In this document: in pieces, positions 41,054 to 50,454 of the stretch
Numbering within the stretch: position 1 is the first letter of the stretch
Layout of the letters: each line of letters begins with the position of its first letter
Origin: an uncultured Clostridia bacterium
Lineage (GTDB): Bacteria; Bacillota; Clostridia; Peptostreptococcales; Anaerovoracaceae
Length of the DNA: 64,000 nucleotides
Direction of reading: 5' to 3'
NCBI GenBank assembly: GCA_934278925.1
Contig: CAKQWJ010000003.1
Location: 1-64,000 of the forward strand
The notes under the pieces: model-generated
Seen by the model: the letters and a program-made list of their open reading frames with translations, nothing else
Databases searched by the model: none
What the model was told of the DNA's origin: nothing
Position numbers and translations under genes: made by a program

Positions 41054-42211
41054 TCAAGAATCGCAAGACTGCGTCATCTCGTGAAGCACCCATTCCGCCA
41101 ATCGACGGGTATTTCCGGTCCCGGGCTGCACGTATTTCTCAATGAATGACCGGCTTTCATCCGGTTGCATCTCTGCGCCTTCCGCCCTTCTTTTCACATC
41201 TTCATACACATGTTCCAGAAGCTGGGTCGGCTTCCCATATTTCTCCAGCGGAATATCCTTCATGAAATCGATAATAAAACCTCTCCGCTCCAGATACCGC
41301 TCCAAATCGAATGTATATAGGTAGATTGGAATTTCCGCTGCCGCCGCTTCATAGATGATGGATGAATAGTCTGTAATCAGCGCATCCGTTAGGCTGAACA
41401 ACTCCATCGCCGTGAATTCCGAACATTCGAAAACGTCTTCTCGATGAATGCCGGTTCGATCCACCGGATGAAGCTTCACGATGAGATTATACTCTTCATA
41501 ATTGAACGCTTCGAATAAGGAATCTAAATGTTCTGTGATATCCTCTCCATTTCGAAACGTCGGAGCATAGAGGACATTGGGACGTTTGCCCAATTCCGGA
41601 TACTTCCGAATAATCTCTTCTCGTTTCCGGCGATGGTATTCCCGGTCCTGCAGCAAATCCGTCCGCGGTAGCGGGCATACTTTCACCCGAGATTCCGGCA
41701 TGCGAAAAGCCTTCGCATAGTATGATCGGCAAAATTCGCTGCTGCAGATGGCATAATCGTAATTCTCATGCATATGCATCGCCTTTGCTAAGGCCTCGCT
41801 GTGCCCTTCCTCCGTTCCTACCGCGTAGTACCCGAACTGTTTCAGCACACCCAGTGCATGCCACAGCTGGATGATGGAAAGCTCCTTTCGATGATGGAGG
41901 ATGCTGGCATTGATGCAGTACCCTTCCAGAAGCACAACCCTGGATGTCGCAAAGACGTGCATCTCTCGGGTTACCATGTACCAAAGATATTTAATTTTAC
42001 CCGCCAATCCCGGTGGAATCATCCGGTTCAGCGTGACAATCTCTACCTCCGGATTCTGCCGCTCCAGTTCTTCCTTTAGGAGACGCATATCCAACGTCAA
42101 GGTGCTGCTTTGCCGGCTCACCATGGCGATTTGATTCCGAACCGGGAACAGTTTGTGGATTCCATAGATGCCATTGCAGATGGCAATGGCGATTTTCAGC
42201 ATTATCTGCAT
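41054..42211 (-). CDS. CDP-glycerol glycerophosphotransferase family protein (TagB-like)
   Basis: This 385-residue protein has an N-terminal hydrophobic helix (IAIAICNGIYGIHKLF) and the TagB/TagF core with IIQLWHALGVLKQFGYY, LYAPTFRNGED, VKLHPVDRTG and LITDYSSIIYEAAAAEIP. The lysine-phenylalanine of the usual GAFKKFG block is changed to GVLKQFG, which may reflect a different acceptor. Its size is that of a priming TagB enzyme. It overlaps the preceding gene by ten bases. Confidence 0.88.
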   Translation of the reverse strand: MQIMLKIAIAICNGIYGIHKLFPVRNQIAMVSRQSSTLTLDMRLLKEELERQNPEVEIVTLNRMIPPGLAGKIKYLWYMVTREMHVFATSRVVLLEGYCINASILHHRKELSIIQLWHALGVLKQFGYYAVGTEEGHSEALAKAMHMHENYDYAICSSEFCRSYYAKAFRMPESRVKVCPLPRTDLLQDREYHRRKREEIIRKYPELGKRPNVLYAPTFRNGEDITEHLDSLFEAFNYEEYNLIVKLHPVDRTGIHREDVFECSEFTAMELFSLTDALITDYSSIIYEAAAAEIPIYLYTFDLERYLERRGFIIDFMKDIPLEKYGKPTQLLEHVYEDVKRRAEGAEMQPDESRSFIEKYVQPGTGNTRRLAEWVLHEMTQSCDS

Positions 42212-43377
42212 TCCTCACTCCCGTTCTTCTCAAATACCCATTGGATAACCCGCTCCGTGGCGCGGCCATCGCATGCGGACATGTATTTCTCTCCGAACTT
42301 CCGGCGAATTTCCGATTCTTCCTTCGCCGGCACCTGAATTGCCGCAATCAGTTCCTGCGGTGTCTTTGCCACCGGTCCAAAGAGGTATTCCTCGTAATCA
42401 AAATAGAAGCTCCGGCCGTTGTAGTAGGTGTCGAAATCATACGGATAATACACCACACGGCCGCCGGTCAAATAATAATCGAAGATTACAGAAGAATAAT
42501 CCGTAATCATCACATCCGTAATCGTCAGGATATCGTTAATCTCCCGTTCCTCCGAGAGGTCCAGAAAGAAATCCGGATACTTTTCGAAATCCGGGGTCTT
42601 TACCTTGCCGTTCGCAATGTTGTTGTACAGCGCCGGATGCCACTTAAAGGCCCACACATATTCATCGTGAAGTGCTTCGTAGATTTCATCCAGCGGAATC
42701 CGGCTGAAATCATAGCTTGCATCATCCGCCCGAAGACCCCGATACGTCGGTGCAAACAGAATCAGCTTCTTTCCCTGCAGCTGCGGATACGCTTCGTGAA
42801 GCCGCACCTTCGTTTCCTTTAGGTATTTCTCATCGAAAAAAATATCCGTCCGGGGCACGCCGGTGGCCCGCACTTTGTCCGGAGTTACGCCAAAAGCCTC
42901 TGCATAACAAGAATTGATGGCTTCGCTGCTGGTAATCACATGGGTATATTTCCGGTATCCTTTATGGATGCGAATATTCTCATTTCCTTCCGCCCGACTG
43001 TATCCGAACTTCTTAAAGGCGCCGGCACCGTGCCACAGCTGGCAGATTTTCTGACCTTCCCGTACCTTGTAGTACGATGTATAACGGAAATAATCCTCCA
43101 GAAAAACAACTTCCGCTGTGGTCATATTGTAGACTAATTTGCAGAATTTTCCGAAGGAAGTCCAATTTCGCCGATCCGCTTTGAAATACGTGGCTCTCTC
43201 GTAATCCTCGCCCATGGCATCGTAGACGCACTTTAAATTTCCGCCGTTCTCCCCGCGAACGTCGGAAATAAATAGCGCCTTGTTCTTTCGCACCGGACAA
43301 AAGATGCCGATAATCCGGTTCAACAGAATAAAAACGCCGGCGGTCATAAGATTCGTACAATATCTGATATATCTCAT
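42202..43377 (-). CDS. CDP-glycerol glycerophosphotransferase family protein
   Basis: This 391-residue TagB/TagF-type protein has an N-terminal membrane-associated helix (LMTAGVFILLNRIIGIFC) and the catalytic motifs ICQLWHGAGAFKKFGYS, LFAPTYRGLRADD, FKWHPALYNN and MITDYSSVIFDYYLTGG. I place the start at 43377, where GAGGTGAT precedes MRYIRY; an upstream extension of 38 codons lacks a ribosome site. It is the first gene of the minus-strand polymer run and is divergent from the lysozyme gene. Confidence 0.9.
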   Translation of the reverse strand: MRYIRYCTNLMTAGVFILLNRIIGIFCPVRKNKALFISDVRGENGGNLKCVYDAMGEDYERATYFKADRRNWTSFGKFCKLVYNMTTAEVVFLEDYFRYTSYYKVREGQKICQLWHGAGAFKKFGYSRAEGNENIRIHKGYRKYTHVITSSEAINSCYAEAFGVTPDKVRATGVPRTDIFFDEKYLKETKVRLHEAYPQLQGKKLILFAPTYRGLRADDASYDFSRIPLDEIYEALHDEYVWAFKWHPALYNNIANGKVKTPDFEKYPDFFLDLSEEREINDILTITDVMITDYSSVIFDYYLTGGRVVYYPYDFDTYYNGRSFYFDYEEYLFGPVAKTPQELIAAIQVPAKEESEIRRKFGEKYMSACDGRATERVIQWVFEKNGSEECR

Positions 43378-43471
43378 TGGTATCACCTCAATATAGTGCG
43401 ATTTTAGCACATAACCGACCCTGTCACAAGTTAACCGATAAAATATTTCCGCCAGTTTACGAATAATATTA

Positions 43472-43500
43472 TTGCATTTTATTCCCAACAATGATATTAT
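43472..43500 (+). promoter_or_regulatory. Promoter of the first GH25 lysozyme gene
   Basis: TTGCAT (43472-43477), a 17-bp spacer and TATTAT (43495-43500) form a good sigma-A promoter. It predicts a start near 43507 and so supports translation from the ATG at 43541 rather than from a TTG inside the promoter. Confidence 0.7.
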
Positions 43501-43540
43501 CCTTACAGGTATTTACGGAAAGGACAATGACAAAAGCGTT

Positions 43541-45031
43541 ATGATTCAGAAACACACGAAGAAAATCAATATTGGAATCGCTATTCTGGCGGTGCTTCTC
43601 ATTTTTGCGCTGGCCATGGTTCCAACTCATGGAGCAACCAAGAGCAGTAAGGCGAAGACCGGCTGGAAGAAGTCCGGTTCCTATACATACTATTATTACA
43701 AGAGTGGCAAATACTACAAGAACCGCTTTGCCACCATCAAGGGGAGTAAGTACTTCTTTGACCGAAAGGGACGTCTTGTCAAAGGTCATTTTTCACATGA
43801 AGATAATTACTACTATTCCGATGCATCTTCCGGCAAGGTGAAGACCACCGCCGGATTCGTGAAATACGACGGTAATCGGTACTACGTCACCAAAGGCGGT
43901 ACCATTTATACCGGTCACACCTTGAAGTTAAAAGGAAAGAGATATAAAGCGTACGCCGCCGGAAAACTGGGAACCGGCGTCTTCAAGTACGGAACCGTGT
44001 CCCGCTTCTATGCGGACAGTAACGGCGTGGTAAAGACCACCCCGGGATTTGTCAATTACAACGGAAACCGCTATTATGTGAATTCCAATGGAAAAATTGA
44101 GTGGGGTCACACCTTCAAGGTTTCCGGTTACACCTACAAGGCGTATGCCACCGGCCGTCTGGGCAAGGGAATCTTCAAGTACGGATCCAAGTACTATTAC
44201 GGCGATTCCAACTGCCGGGTAAAGACCACCAAGGGTTGGATTAACTACAACGGAAAGCGCTACTATGCCGCATCCGGCGGAAAAATCTACCAAAATCAGT
44301 TCATCACCGTAAGCGGAGACCGCTACTACGCCTCCTCCACCGGTGCCATTCAGACCGGATCTTTCAAGGTGAACGGAAAGACCTACAAGACCACATCCAC
44401 GGGCCGGATTATCGAGCTGAATACCGGCAAAGCCATCGGAATTGATGTATCCTATTTCCAGTACGAAATCAACTGGAAAAAGGTGAAAGCCTCCGGCGTG
44501 AAGTTTGCCATCATTCGCTGCGGTTACCGCGGAAGCACCAACGGTAAGCTGTACACCGACAGTACTTTTATGAGAAACATCAAGGGTGCGAAAGCGGCCG
44601 GAATCGATGTGGGTGTCTACTTCTTCACGGAAGCGATTAATGCGAAAGAAGGAAAGGAAGAGGCGGATTACTGCATCAAGCTGATTAAGAAGTCCGGCGT
44701 AAAGGTCACCTACCCGGTTGTTATCGATACGGAGAATCTGGCCGGTGCACGGGCATCCAGCAGCAGACTTTCTAAGACCAAGAGGACCGAAGCGGTTCAG
44801 GCCTTCTGCAAGCAGGTAAAAGCAAAGGGATATACGCCGATGATCTACGCCAGCACCAGCTGGCTCAACAACCAGCTCAATATGAGCAAGCTGTCCGGCT
44901 ACTATGTATGGGTTGCCCAGTATTACAAGAAGGTCACCTACGGCGGCTCCTATAAATGCTGGCAGTACACCAGTTCCGGCAAAGTCAACGGAATCAGCAC
45001 CCGAGTAGATATGGACTACTGGTATTATTAA
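43541..45031 (+). CDS. GH25 lysozyme with wall-binding repeats (copy 1)
   Basis: The 496-residue protein has a signal peptide ending near PTHGA, about eight to ten wall-binding repeats (GWKKSGSYTYYYYKSGKYY, GFVKYDGNRYYV and similar, residues 35-300) and a C-terminal GH25 muramidase domain. The domain shows IGIDVSYFQYEINW, FAIIRCGYRG, VVIDTEN (acidic pair) and WVAQYYKKV. It should hydrolyse the MurNAc-GlcNAc bond of peptidoglycan outside the cell, anchored by the repeats. The next gene is a clear paralogue; a strong terminator separates them. Confidence 0.93.
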   Translation: MIQKHTKKINIGIAILAVLLIFALAMVPTHGATKSSKAKTGWKKSGSYTYYYYKSGKYYKNRFATIKGSKYFFDRKGRLVKGHFSHEDNYYYSDASSGKVKTTAGFVKYDGNRYYVTKGGTIYTGHTLKLKGKRYKAYAAGKLGTGVFKYGTVSRFYADSNGVVKTTPGFVNYNGNRYYVNSNGKIEWGHTFKVSGYTYKAYATGRLGKGIFKYGSKYYYGDSNCRVKTTKGWINYNGKRYYAASGGKIYQNQFITVSGDRYYASSTGAIQTGSFKVNGKTYKTTSTGRIIELNTGKAIGIDVSYFQYEINWKKVKASGVKFAIIRCGYRGSTNGKLYTDSTFMRNIKGAKAAGIDVGVYFFTEAINAKEGKEEADYCIKLIKKSGVKVTYPVVIDTENLAGARASSSRLSKTKRTEAVQAFCKQVKAKGYTPMIYASTSWLNNQLNMSKLSGYYVWVAQYYKKVTYGGSYKCWQYTSSGKVNGISTRVDMDYWYY

Positions 45032-45110
45032 TCGCCATCATAAATTTACACACCTATACACATGAGAATTTGATCTCGGTACAACCTACACATACCGTAT
45101 CACTTTCCCG

Positions 45111-45145
45111 AAAAAAGAGATGAGTTTTTCCCTCATCTCTTTTTT
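45111..45145 (+). terminator. Terminator after GH25 copy 1
   Basis: AAAAAAGAGATGAG and CTCATCTCTTTTTT form a 14-bp stem with a 7-base loop that ends in U. It lies 80 bases after the stop codon. Confidence 0.9.
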
Positions 45146-45248
45146 GTTTCCTTTATATTCTTCCCTTCCGAAAGCTCCTATATTATAATTAAGAGATGAC
45201 AATACAGATTTTATCCAGTCATCAATCATCAAATGAAAGGATTTTTCC

Positions 45249-46943
45249 ATGAAATACCATCGAAATATTTTATCTGTCATCATCGCATTGGCGGTAATGC
45301 TCACTCCCCTCCCCTGCTTCGGGGAAACGGATGTCCTGCAATACACCGCAGAACCGTCCAATGGGGAAAGCTGGCAAAGCTGCGATTCGAATCAATCGGT
45401 CACTTTTGAGCAAAATAAGAAAATATACCTGCGCTTTTCAGCTGCCGAATCCACTGAATCCGGCACATCTTCGCAGGAAGACTCCGGCACCGCACCGGTT
45501 CTCCGGCAGCGTCCTGCTGGTACCTCTAAGGAAATCCCCCTTCAGCCGGATTCGGAAGGTCTCTATCTTCTAAACACCGATGCAACCGGCAACTGGGAAA
45601 TCCTATATGAAGACAGTGTCCGGATGTGTTTTACGGTAAAAGAAGCGAACGCAATCCAACCGCCGTCCGAGAAACCGTCCAAACCCAAGAGCAAAGCCGG
45701 GGTCCTTCGCAAGGGAAAATATTATTTTTACCGGGACAGTAAGGGGAAGATTCGAAAAAAAGCGGGTTTTGTCACCTGGAACGGAAATAAGTATTACGTT
45801 CGAAAAGGCGGGCGGATTCAGACCGGAAAGACTTTCAAGGTGGGGAAATACACCTATCGGGCGAACAAAAAAGGGCAAATAAAAATCGGCGTATATAAAT
45901 GGGGAAGAAGCTATTATTACTCCAGCAGCAAGGGGCGGCTTCGGAAATCCAAGGGCTTTGTCACCTGGAAAAAGAACCGCTACTACGTTCGAAAAGGCGG
46001 AAAGATTCAGAAGAGCAAGTCCTTCCGCATCGGAAAGTACACCTATCGGGCCGGTTCCGACGGGCGCATCAAGGTGGGCGTGCACAAATGGGGAAAATAC
46101 TATTACTACTCCACTTCCACCGGAAAGCTGCGGAAGAAGGCCGGCCGGATTACCTGGAAGGGAAAGTCCTACTACAGCCGAAAGAGCGGAACCCTGTATA
46201 CCAAGCGCTTTTATTTCAGCGGAAGCAACATCTACTACGCCGGGCCGAAGGCCGCTGCCCTCACCGGCACCTTTAAGGTGGGAAAATACACCTACACTGC
46301 GAACACATCCGGATCCATTATCTCTTCAAATCGGAAATATATGAAAGGCATCGACGTTTCCTATTATCAGGGGAAAAATATCGACTGGGCGAAGGTAAAA
46401 TCCAGTGGCATCAACTTCGCCTTCCTGCGGTGCGGCTACTCCGGAACTTCCAACGGAAAGCGCTGTGAAGACAGTACCTTTAAGGACAATATGCGAGAGG
46501 CCACCGCCGCCGGGGTAGACGTAGGGGCCTACTACTTCTCTCAGGCACGCACGGTAAAAGAAGCTCAGGCGGAAGCCGCCTTCGCCATCAAGCAGGTGAA
46601 GGCGTCCGGCTGCAAAATCACCCTGCCGTTGGTCATCGATACCGAGAATTATCCGGGCGGACGGGCTTCCTCCTCGAAGCTGAACCGGACCAAGCGAACC
46701 GCGGCGGTAAAAGCTTTTTGCGACTATGTAAAGTCCAAAGGCTATACCCCGATGATCTACGCCAGCACCAGCTGGCTCAACAATAACCTGGACATGAAGA
46801 AGCTGTCCGTCTATCGGGTATGGGTGGCGCAGTATAACGCCACCGTAACATACAAGGGTTCGTACCGGTGCTGGCAGTACACCAGCTCCGGGAAGGTTCC
46901 GGGAATCAAAGGACGGGTGGATTTGAACTACTGGACGTTATAA
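45249..46943 (+). CDS. GH25 lysozyme with wall-binding repeats (copy 2)
   Basis: The 564-residue protein has a signal peptide (MKYHRNILSVIIALAVMLT), an extra acidic N-terminal beta region (about 30-130) not found in copy 1, Lys-rich wall-binding repeats (GFVTWNGNKYYVRKGGRIQ type, 145-350) and a GH25 domain with KGIDVSYYQGKNIDW, FLRCGYSGTS and LVIDTENYPGGR. The last 120 residues are nearly identical to copy 1 in places (TPMIYASTSWLNN), indicating tandem duplication. GAAAGGA precedes the ATG. A different repeat composition suggests a different wall ligand or strength of binding. Confidence 0.93.
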   Translation: MKYHRNILSVIIALAVMLTPLPCFGETDVLQYTAEPSNGESWQSCDSNQSVTFEQNKKIYLRFSAAESTESGTSSQEDSGTAPVLRQRPAGTSKEIPLQPDSEGLYLLNTDATGNWEILYEDSVRMCFTVKEANAIQPPSEKPSKPKSKAGVLRKGKYYFYRDSKGKIRKKAGFVTWNGNKYYVRKGGRIQTGKTFKVGKYTYRANKKGQIKIGVYKWGRSYYYSSSKGRLRKSKGFVTWKKNRYYVRKGGKIQKSKSFRIGKYTYRAGSDGRIKVGVHKWGKYYYYSTSTGKLRKKAGRITWKGKSYYSRKSGTLYTKRFYFSGSNIYYAGPKAAALTGTFKVGKYTYTANTSGSIISSNRKYMKGIDVSYYQGKNIDWAKVKSSGINFAFLRCGYSGTSNGKRCEDSTFKDNMREATAAGVDVGAYYFSQARTVKEAQAEAAFAIKQVKASGCKITLPLVIDTENYPGGRASSSKLNRTKRTAAVKAFCDYVKSKGYTPMIYASTSWLNNNLDMKKLSVYRVWVAQYNATVTYKGSYRCWQYTSSGKVPGIKGRVDLNYWTL

Positions 46944-46963
46944 TTTGCGAAGCAATTCGCAAA
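46944..46963. repeat. 8-bp inverted repeat after GH25 copy 2
   Basis: TTTGCGAA and TTCGCAAA flank a 4-base loop directly after the stop codon, without a U run. It may be a weak terminator or an operator for the downstream L,D-transpeptidase gene. Confidence 0.45.
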
Positions 46964-47053
46964 ATTGAACCATACGGCTATAGCTTTCTTCCATGAAAAG
47001 GGCTACACTGAATGGGAATATTTATAGAAAAACAAAGGAAGGAATTCAGACTG

Positions 47054-48289
47054 ATGAAACATTTTGGTAAGAATCGGTTTATTTCATTTTTCGCGCTGCT
47101 GCTCGTCCTAACCCTGGCGCTGAGCATTAACAGCGTCTTCGCAGCAGACACCCCTGCGACCGGTACCGATTCTGCAGTGCAGCAAGAATCCAACGAACCG
47201 CCGGCTTCGAAAGAATCGAATTCAGCGGTTTCGGAGCAGAATCCGGAACAAAATCAAGAGCAGAAACCGGAAGATTCTGCATCCCCGGAAAACCCGACCA
47301 CCCCGGAAAATCCAAAAAATCTGGGCTGGGTTACGGACAACGGTCAGACCCGCTACTACGATGCGGAGAATCATTTTGTCACCGGAATGAATACCATCGA
47401 GGGAAAGAAATATTATTTCAACAACGACGGTGTTCTGCAAAGCGGAATTTTAAAAATCGGCAAAGCGTATTATTATGCCGACGGAAAAGGAGCAATCCGC
47501 ACGGCGAAGGGCTTCATTGCCTGTAACGGGAGACTCTACTACGTTCAGAACGGCGGACAGATTCTCGCGGGAAAGACGTTCAAACTCGGCAAGAAAACCT
47601 ACCGGGCAGCCGGTAACGGCGTCATCATGCGAGGCGTGTACAAATGGGGAAAGTATTACTACTACTCCGATTCTAAAGGTGTCCTCCGCACGGCGAAGGG
47701 CCGGTTCCGTTGGAAGAGCAATACCTACTACTGCAATAAAGGCGGAAAGCTCACCACCAAGAAGATGGTGAAGTCCGGAAAGTATTACTACTATTTCGAT
47801 TCCGCCGCTAAGGCGAAAACCAAGGCGTTTAAGTACCACGATGTCACCATCCGTCCCAACAAGAAGACCGGTGCCATCACCAAGAAGCAGTACCGCCGAG
47901 CAAGCTACGGTCCTTACAATTACAAAAAATACATTCTGATTGATATCAGCGATCAAACGCTGAAGTACTACGTCAAGGGTAAGGTAAAACTAAAGAGCAA
48001 TGTGGTCACCGGCGGCCGAGGATGCGGAACGCCTACCGGCCGATTCAAACTGCATCACAAATCTCGGAACGTAAATCTCACCGGTCCGGGATATGTAAGC
48101 CACGTGAGTTACTGGATGCCTTTCATCGGACAATCCTATGGAATGCACGACGCCTCCTGGCGTTCCACATTCGGCGGTTCCATCTACAAATACAACGGCT
48201 CCCACGGATGCGTGAACATGCCGCGCTCCAAGGTCAGCAAGCTGTATAAGATGGTCCCGAACGGCACCCGGGTCATTATTCGGAAGTAA
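47054..48289 (+). CDS. L,D-transpeptidase with wall-binding repeats
   Basis: The 411-residue protein has a signal peptide, a Pro/Glu-rich linker (about 35-85), wall-binding repeats like those of the two lysozymes (GWVTDNGQTRYYDAENHFVTG onward, 90-270) and a YkuD domain. The domain shows LIDISDQTLKYYVKGK, VTGGRGCGTPTGRF, YGMHDASW and NGSHGCVNMP with the catalytic SHGC cysteine. It likely forms 3-3 peptidoglycan cross-links. The ATG at 47054 follows GGAAGGAA. Sharing of repeats suggests the three plus-strand enzymes bind the same wall component. Confidence 0.92.
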   Translation: MKHFGKNRFISFFALLLVLTLALSINSVFAADTPATGTDSAVQQESNEPPASKESNSAVSEQNPEQNQEQKPEDSASPENPTTPENPKNLGWVTDNGQTRYYDAENHFVTGMNTIEGKKYYFNNDGVLQSGILKIGKAYYYADGKGAIRTAKGFIACNGRLYYVQNGGQILAGKTFKLGKKTYRAAGNGVIMRGVYKWGKYYYYSDSKGVLRTAKGRFRWKSNTYYCNKGGKLTTKKMVKSGKYYYYFDSAAKAKTKAFKYHDVTIRPNKKTGAITKKQYRRASYGPYNYKKYILIDISDQTLKYYVKGKVKLKSNVVTGGRGCGTPTGRFKLHHKSRNVNLTGPGYVSHVSYWMPFIGQSYGMHDASWRSTFGGSIYKYNGSHGCVNMPRSKVSKLYKMVPNGTRVIIRK

Positions 48290-48332
48290 TTTAAAACATA
48301 ATCCCCCTCTTCTTCGGGATTTAATAAAATAG

Positions 48333-48387
48333 AAACCTGCACCGGCACAGCAGCAGCTTAGCGAAGCTTTCCGGGTGCAGGTTTTTT
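48333..48387 (+). terminator. Terminator after the repeat-bearing L,D-transpeptidase
   Basis: AACCTGCACC and GGGTGCAGGTT enclose a loop with a further AGCTT/AAGCT element and are followed by six U. Confidence 0.88.
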
Positions 48388-48424
48388 CATTCTTGGGCGC
48401 CGGCAAAGGCACCGGGGACCCGAA

Positions 48425-48829
48425 CTAGAGGTCTGCGATGGATTTAAAATACGAATTAAGATCTTGATCGCATTGATAGATTCCTACATACGGTTCTTCA
48501 ATATAGTTTTTACCCTCTCTTTCATAGTAATACAGGGTTCTTTCTTCCTCTTTCGATACAAGGATAATTTTTCCATACTGCTTTGCATCCGGCACATCCT
48601 GTACGGATTCTTCTTTTGTTGATGCTACACCGTTGATTACCTTCACTATATCTTCTAATTTCTCTGTTTCCGTCACATTTACACTTTTTCCATTGTACAA
48701 AGTCAGGTTTATTTCTTGCAGCTTAGAAGCTTCCTTCACTATTTCTGCATTATCATTTTCGGCGCATCCCGATAAAACACAACCGATAACAATCATTGTA
48801 ATCAGAAAGAATAAGTTCGCTTTTTTCAT
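48425..48829 (-). CDS. Small lipoprotein, DUF5301-like
   Basis: The 134-residue product has a lipoprotein signal peptide with lipobox LSGC (cysteine at about residue 22) and a compact beta-rich domain (INLTLYNGKSVNVTETEKLEDIVKVINGV; KIILVSKEEERTLYYYERE) resembling the DUF5301 family of Gram-positive lipoproteins. Function is unknown. It starts 27 bases after the ligase-like gene and may share its transcript. Confidence 0.7.
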   Translation of the reverse strand: MKKANLFFLITMIVIGCVLSGCAENDNAEIVKEASKLQEINLTLYNGKSVNVTETEKLEDIVKVINGVASTKEESVQDVPDAKQYGKIILVSKEEERTLYYYEREGKNYIEEPYVGIYQCDQDLNSYFKSIADL

Positions 48830-48855
48830 AAATTCACTCGCCTTTCGTTAACTTC

Positions 48856-50292
48856 TCACCGTTTCCCCTTCCCGGAGCTGTACCCCAGCATGATAAAGAA
48901 AAACGGTGTGGTATAGAACATGGCCACTCCGAAAAATGAGGAGATGAAATACGCCAATGCGGCGGAAAACGCCATCAGCGCATAGGGATCCTTCCAGGCG
49001 CCGCTTACCAGGTGCCGCAGGAAAATCATCAGCACCGCCACGGTATAGCACACCGCCGCCGGGACGCCGAAGAACAGCGCATAGGTCAGCAGCTCGTTGT
49101 GAGGATTGGAAATGCCGATATCGTTCATCATCCGGTCCGCCATTCCCTCGCAGCCATATCCCAGAAGCGGATGTTCTTGGATGTACTGCACGGCTTTGAC
49201 CCACTGCCCCCAACGATTGGTTCCTGCCGATGCCGCATCGGAACTTCCGGACATGATTTTTCCGATATCCTGCAGCAGCACCACAAAATTGTCGAACTGG
49301 GCGTTCAGCAGCACGCCACCCGCCAGCGGAATGGCGATGATCAGGGACGCCACCGACACCGCCCGCCACTTGCTCTTCGGCAGCTTGATCAGCGACAGAA
49401 ACAGCACCACCAGCAAGCTGATGAAGGAAGCCAGAATCGCCCCGAAGGTGTTGTTCATGAACAGCACGATTAGGTTCAGCATCCCGGACAGGAAGCCGAA
49501 CTCCCGCACCCACACTTTATCACCCACGATAAAAGCGGTCACCGCCACCATCAAGGCCATGGCCAGAAAATACCCGTAGTGATTGCTGTTAAAGAAAATC
49601 GCACTCAGGCCTTTTTTTCCGGAATAGGCTGAAATGTTCAGAAAGAACTGATGACCGATTGCGGTAACGCCCAGCACGTCCGCGGTAAAAAGAAAGGACA
49701 GCAGCACAAACTTCCGAAGCTGCTGCAGCTTGACTTTGGACGAGACGAAATAATAAATCAAAATGTAAAAGGCAAAATGAAAGATGCCCTGATTTCGATA
49801 CGGGATTCCGTGGATGGCTTTCCCGTCGATGCCGTTCACCAAGGTGGAAAGCGCCATGCAGATCATGAAGATACCGAAGAACAGGAACTCCGGATTCCGC
49901 TGCAGGAGGGGCTTCTTTTTCACCGGAACCATGTTGGACAGCACGACATAGAGAATTCCTACAATGATGATAATAAAATTGCCAAATTGAAAAAGCTCCG
50001 GGAATTTCGTATACTGTTCCTTCCCCATTGCGGAATTCGTTACCGCCAGGAAAATCTCCCGGAGGGTAATGAGAATCACAATCATGGCCGGTATGGTGGC
50101 CAGGAAATCCAGTATCCGACTCTCGGAGGTGGTATATGCCCTTTGTTTCGTTGCATGTCTTCGGCCGCCGCCGTTCTTCCGAGACGCATTCCGGGATGCC
50201 CTGGAACCCGCCCTGGTCCGGCCGGCATTTCCGTGCTGAGATGTTCGTCTCGACACCGATGCGCCCTGTCTCCTCGGAGTTCTTCTACTCAT
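48856..50292 (-). CDS. O-antigen ligase/Wzy-like membrane protein
   Basis: The 478-residue protein has about ten to twelve membrane segments and a large outer loop ending in HPLLGYGCEGMADRMM and ISNPHNELLTYALFFGV, the WaaL/Wzy family signature. It may transfer or polymerise lipid-linked glycan at the outer face of the membrane. The first 55 residues are strongly basic (MSRRTPRRQGASVSRRTSQH ... GGGRRHATKQR), which is unusual; the ATG has a poor ribosome site, so the true start might be internal. Confidence 0.8.
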   Translation of the reverse strand: MSRRTPRRQGASVSRRTSQHGNAGRTRAGSRASRNASRKNGGGRRHATKQRAYTTSESRILDFLATIPAMIVILITLREIFLAVTNSAMGKEQYTKFPELFQFGNFIIIIVGILYVVLSNMVPVKKKPLLQRNPEFLFFGIFMICMALSTLVNGIDGKAIHGIPYRNQGIFHFAFYILIYYFVSSKVKLQQLRKFVLLSFLFTADVLGVTAIGHQFFLNISAYSGKKGLSAIFFNSNHYGYFLAMALMVAVTAFIVGDKVWVREFGFLSGMLNLIVLFMNNTFGAILASFISLLVVLFLSLIKLPKSKWRAVSVASLIIAIPLAGGVLLNAQFDNFVVLLQDIGKIMSGSSDAASAGTNRWGQWVKAVQYIQEHPLLGYGCEGMADRMMNDIGISNPHNELLTYALFFGVPAAVCYTVAVLMIFLRHLVSGAWKDPYALMAFSAALAYFISSFFGVAMFYTTPFFFIMLGYSSGKGKR

Positions 50293-50371
50293 GTCAATAT
50301 ATTACCGTAGGGCTTTTGCGGTGTCAAGAAAATGGGCGGCAAGGCCGGGGAATTACCTATTTTTACTTCAT

Positions 50372-50400
50372 AAAAATAGGGCTGCCTCGATGACAGCCCC
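50372..50400 (-). terminator. Terminator after hpf
   Basis: GGGGCTG and CAGCCC form a short GC stem with a U-rich tail (UAUUUUUAU) on the minus strand, 55 bases after the hpf stop. It lies upstream of the ligase-like gene on the same strand. Confidence 0.75.
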
Positions 50401-50454
50401 GTAAAATCAATATTCAGTTGTCCGGTCACGTCCGGATAGGGATCGAATTGCCTT

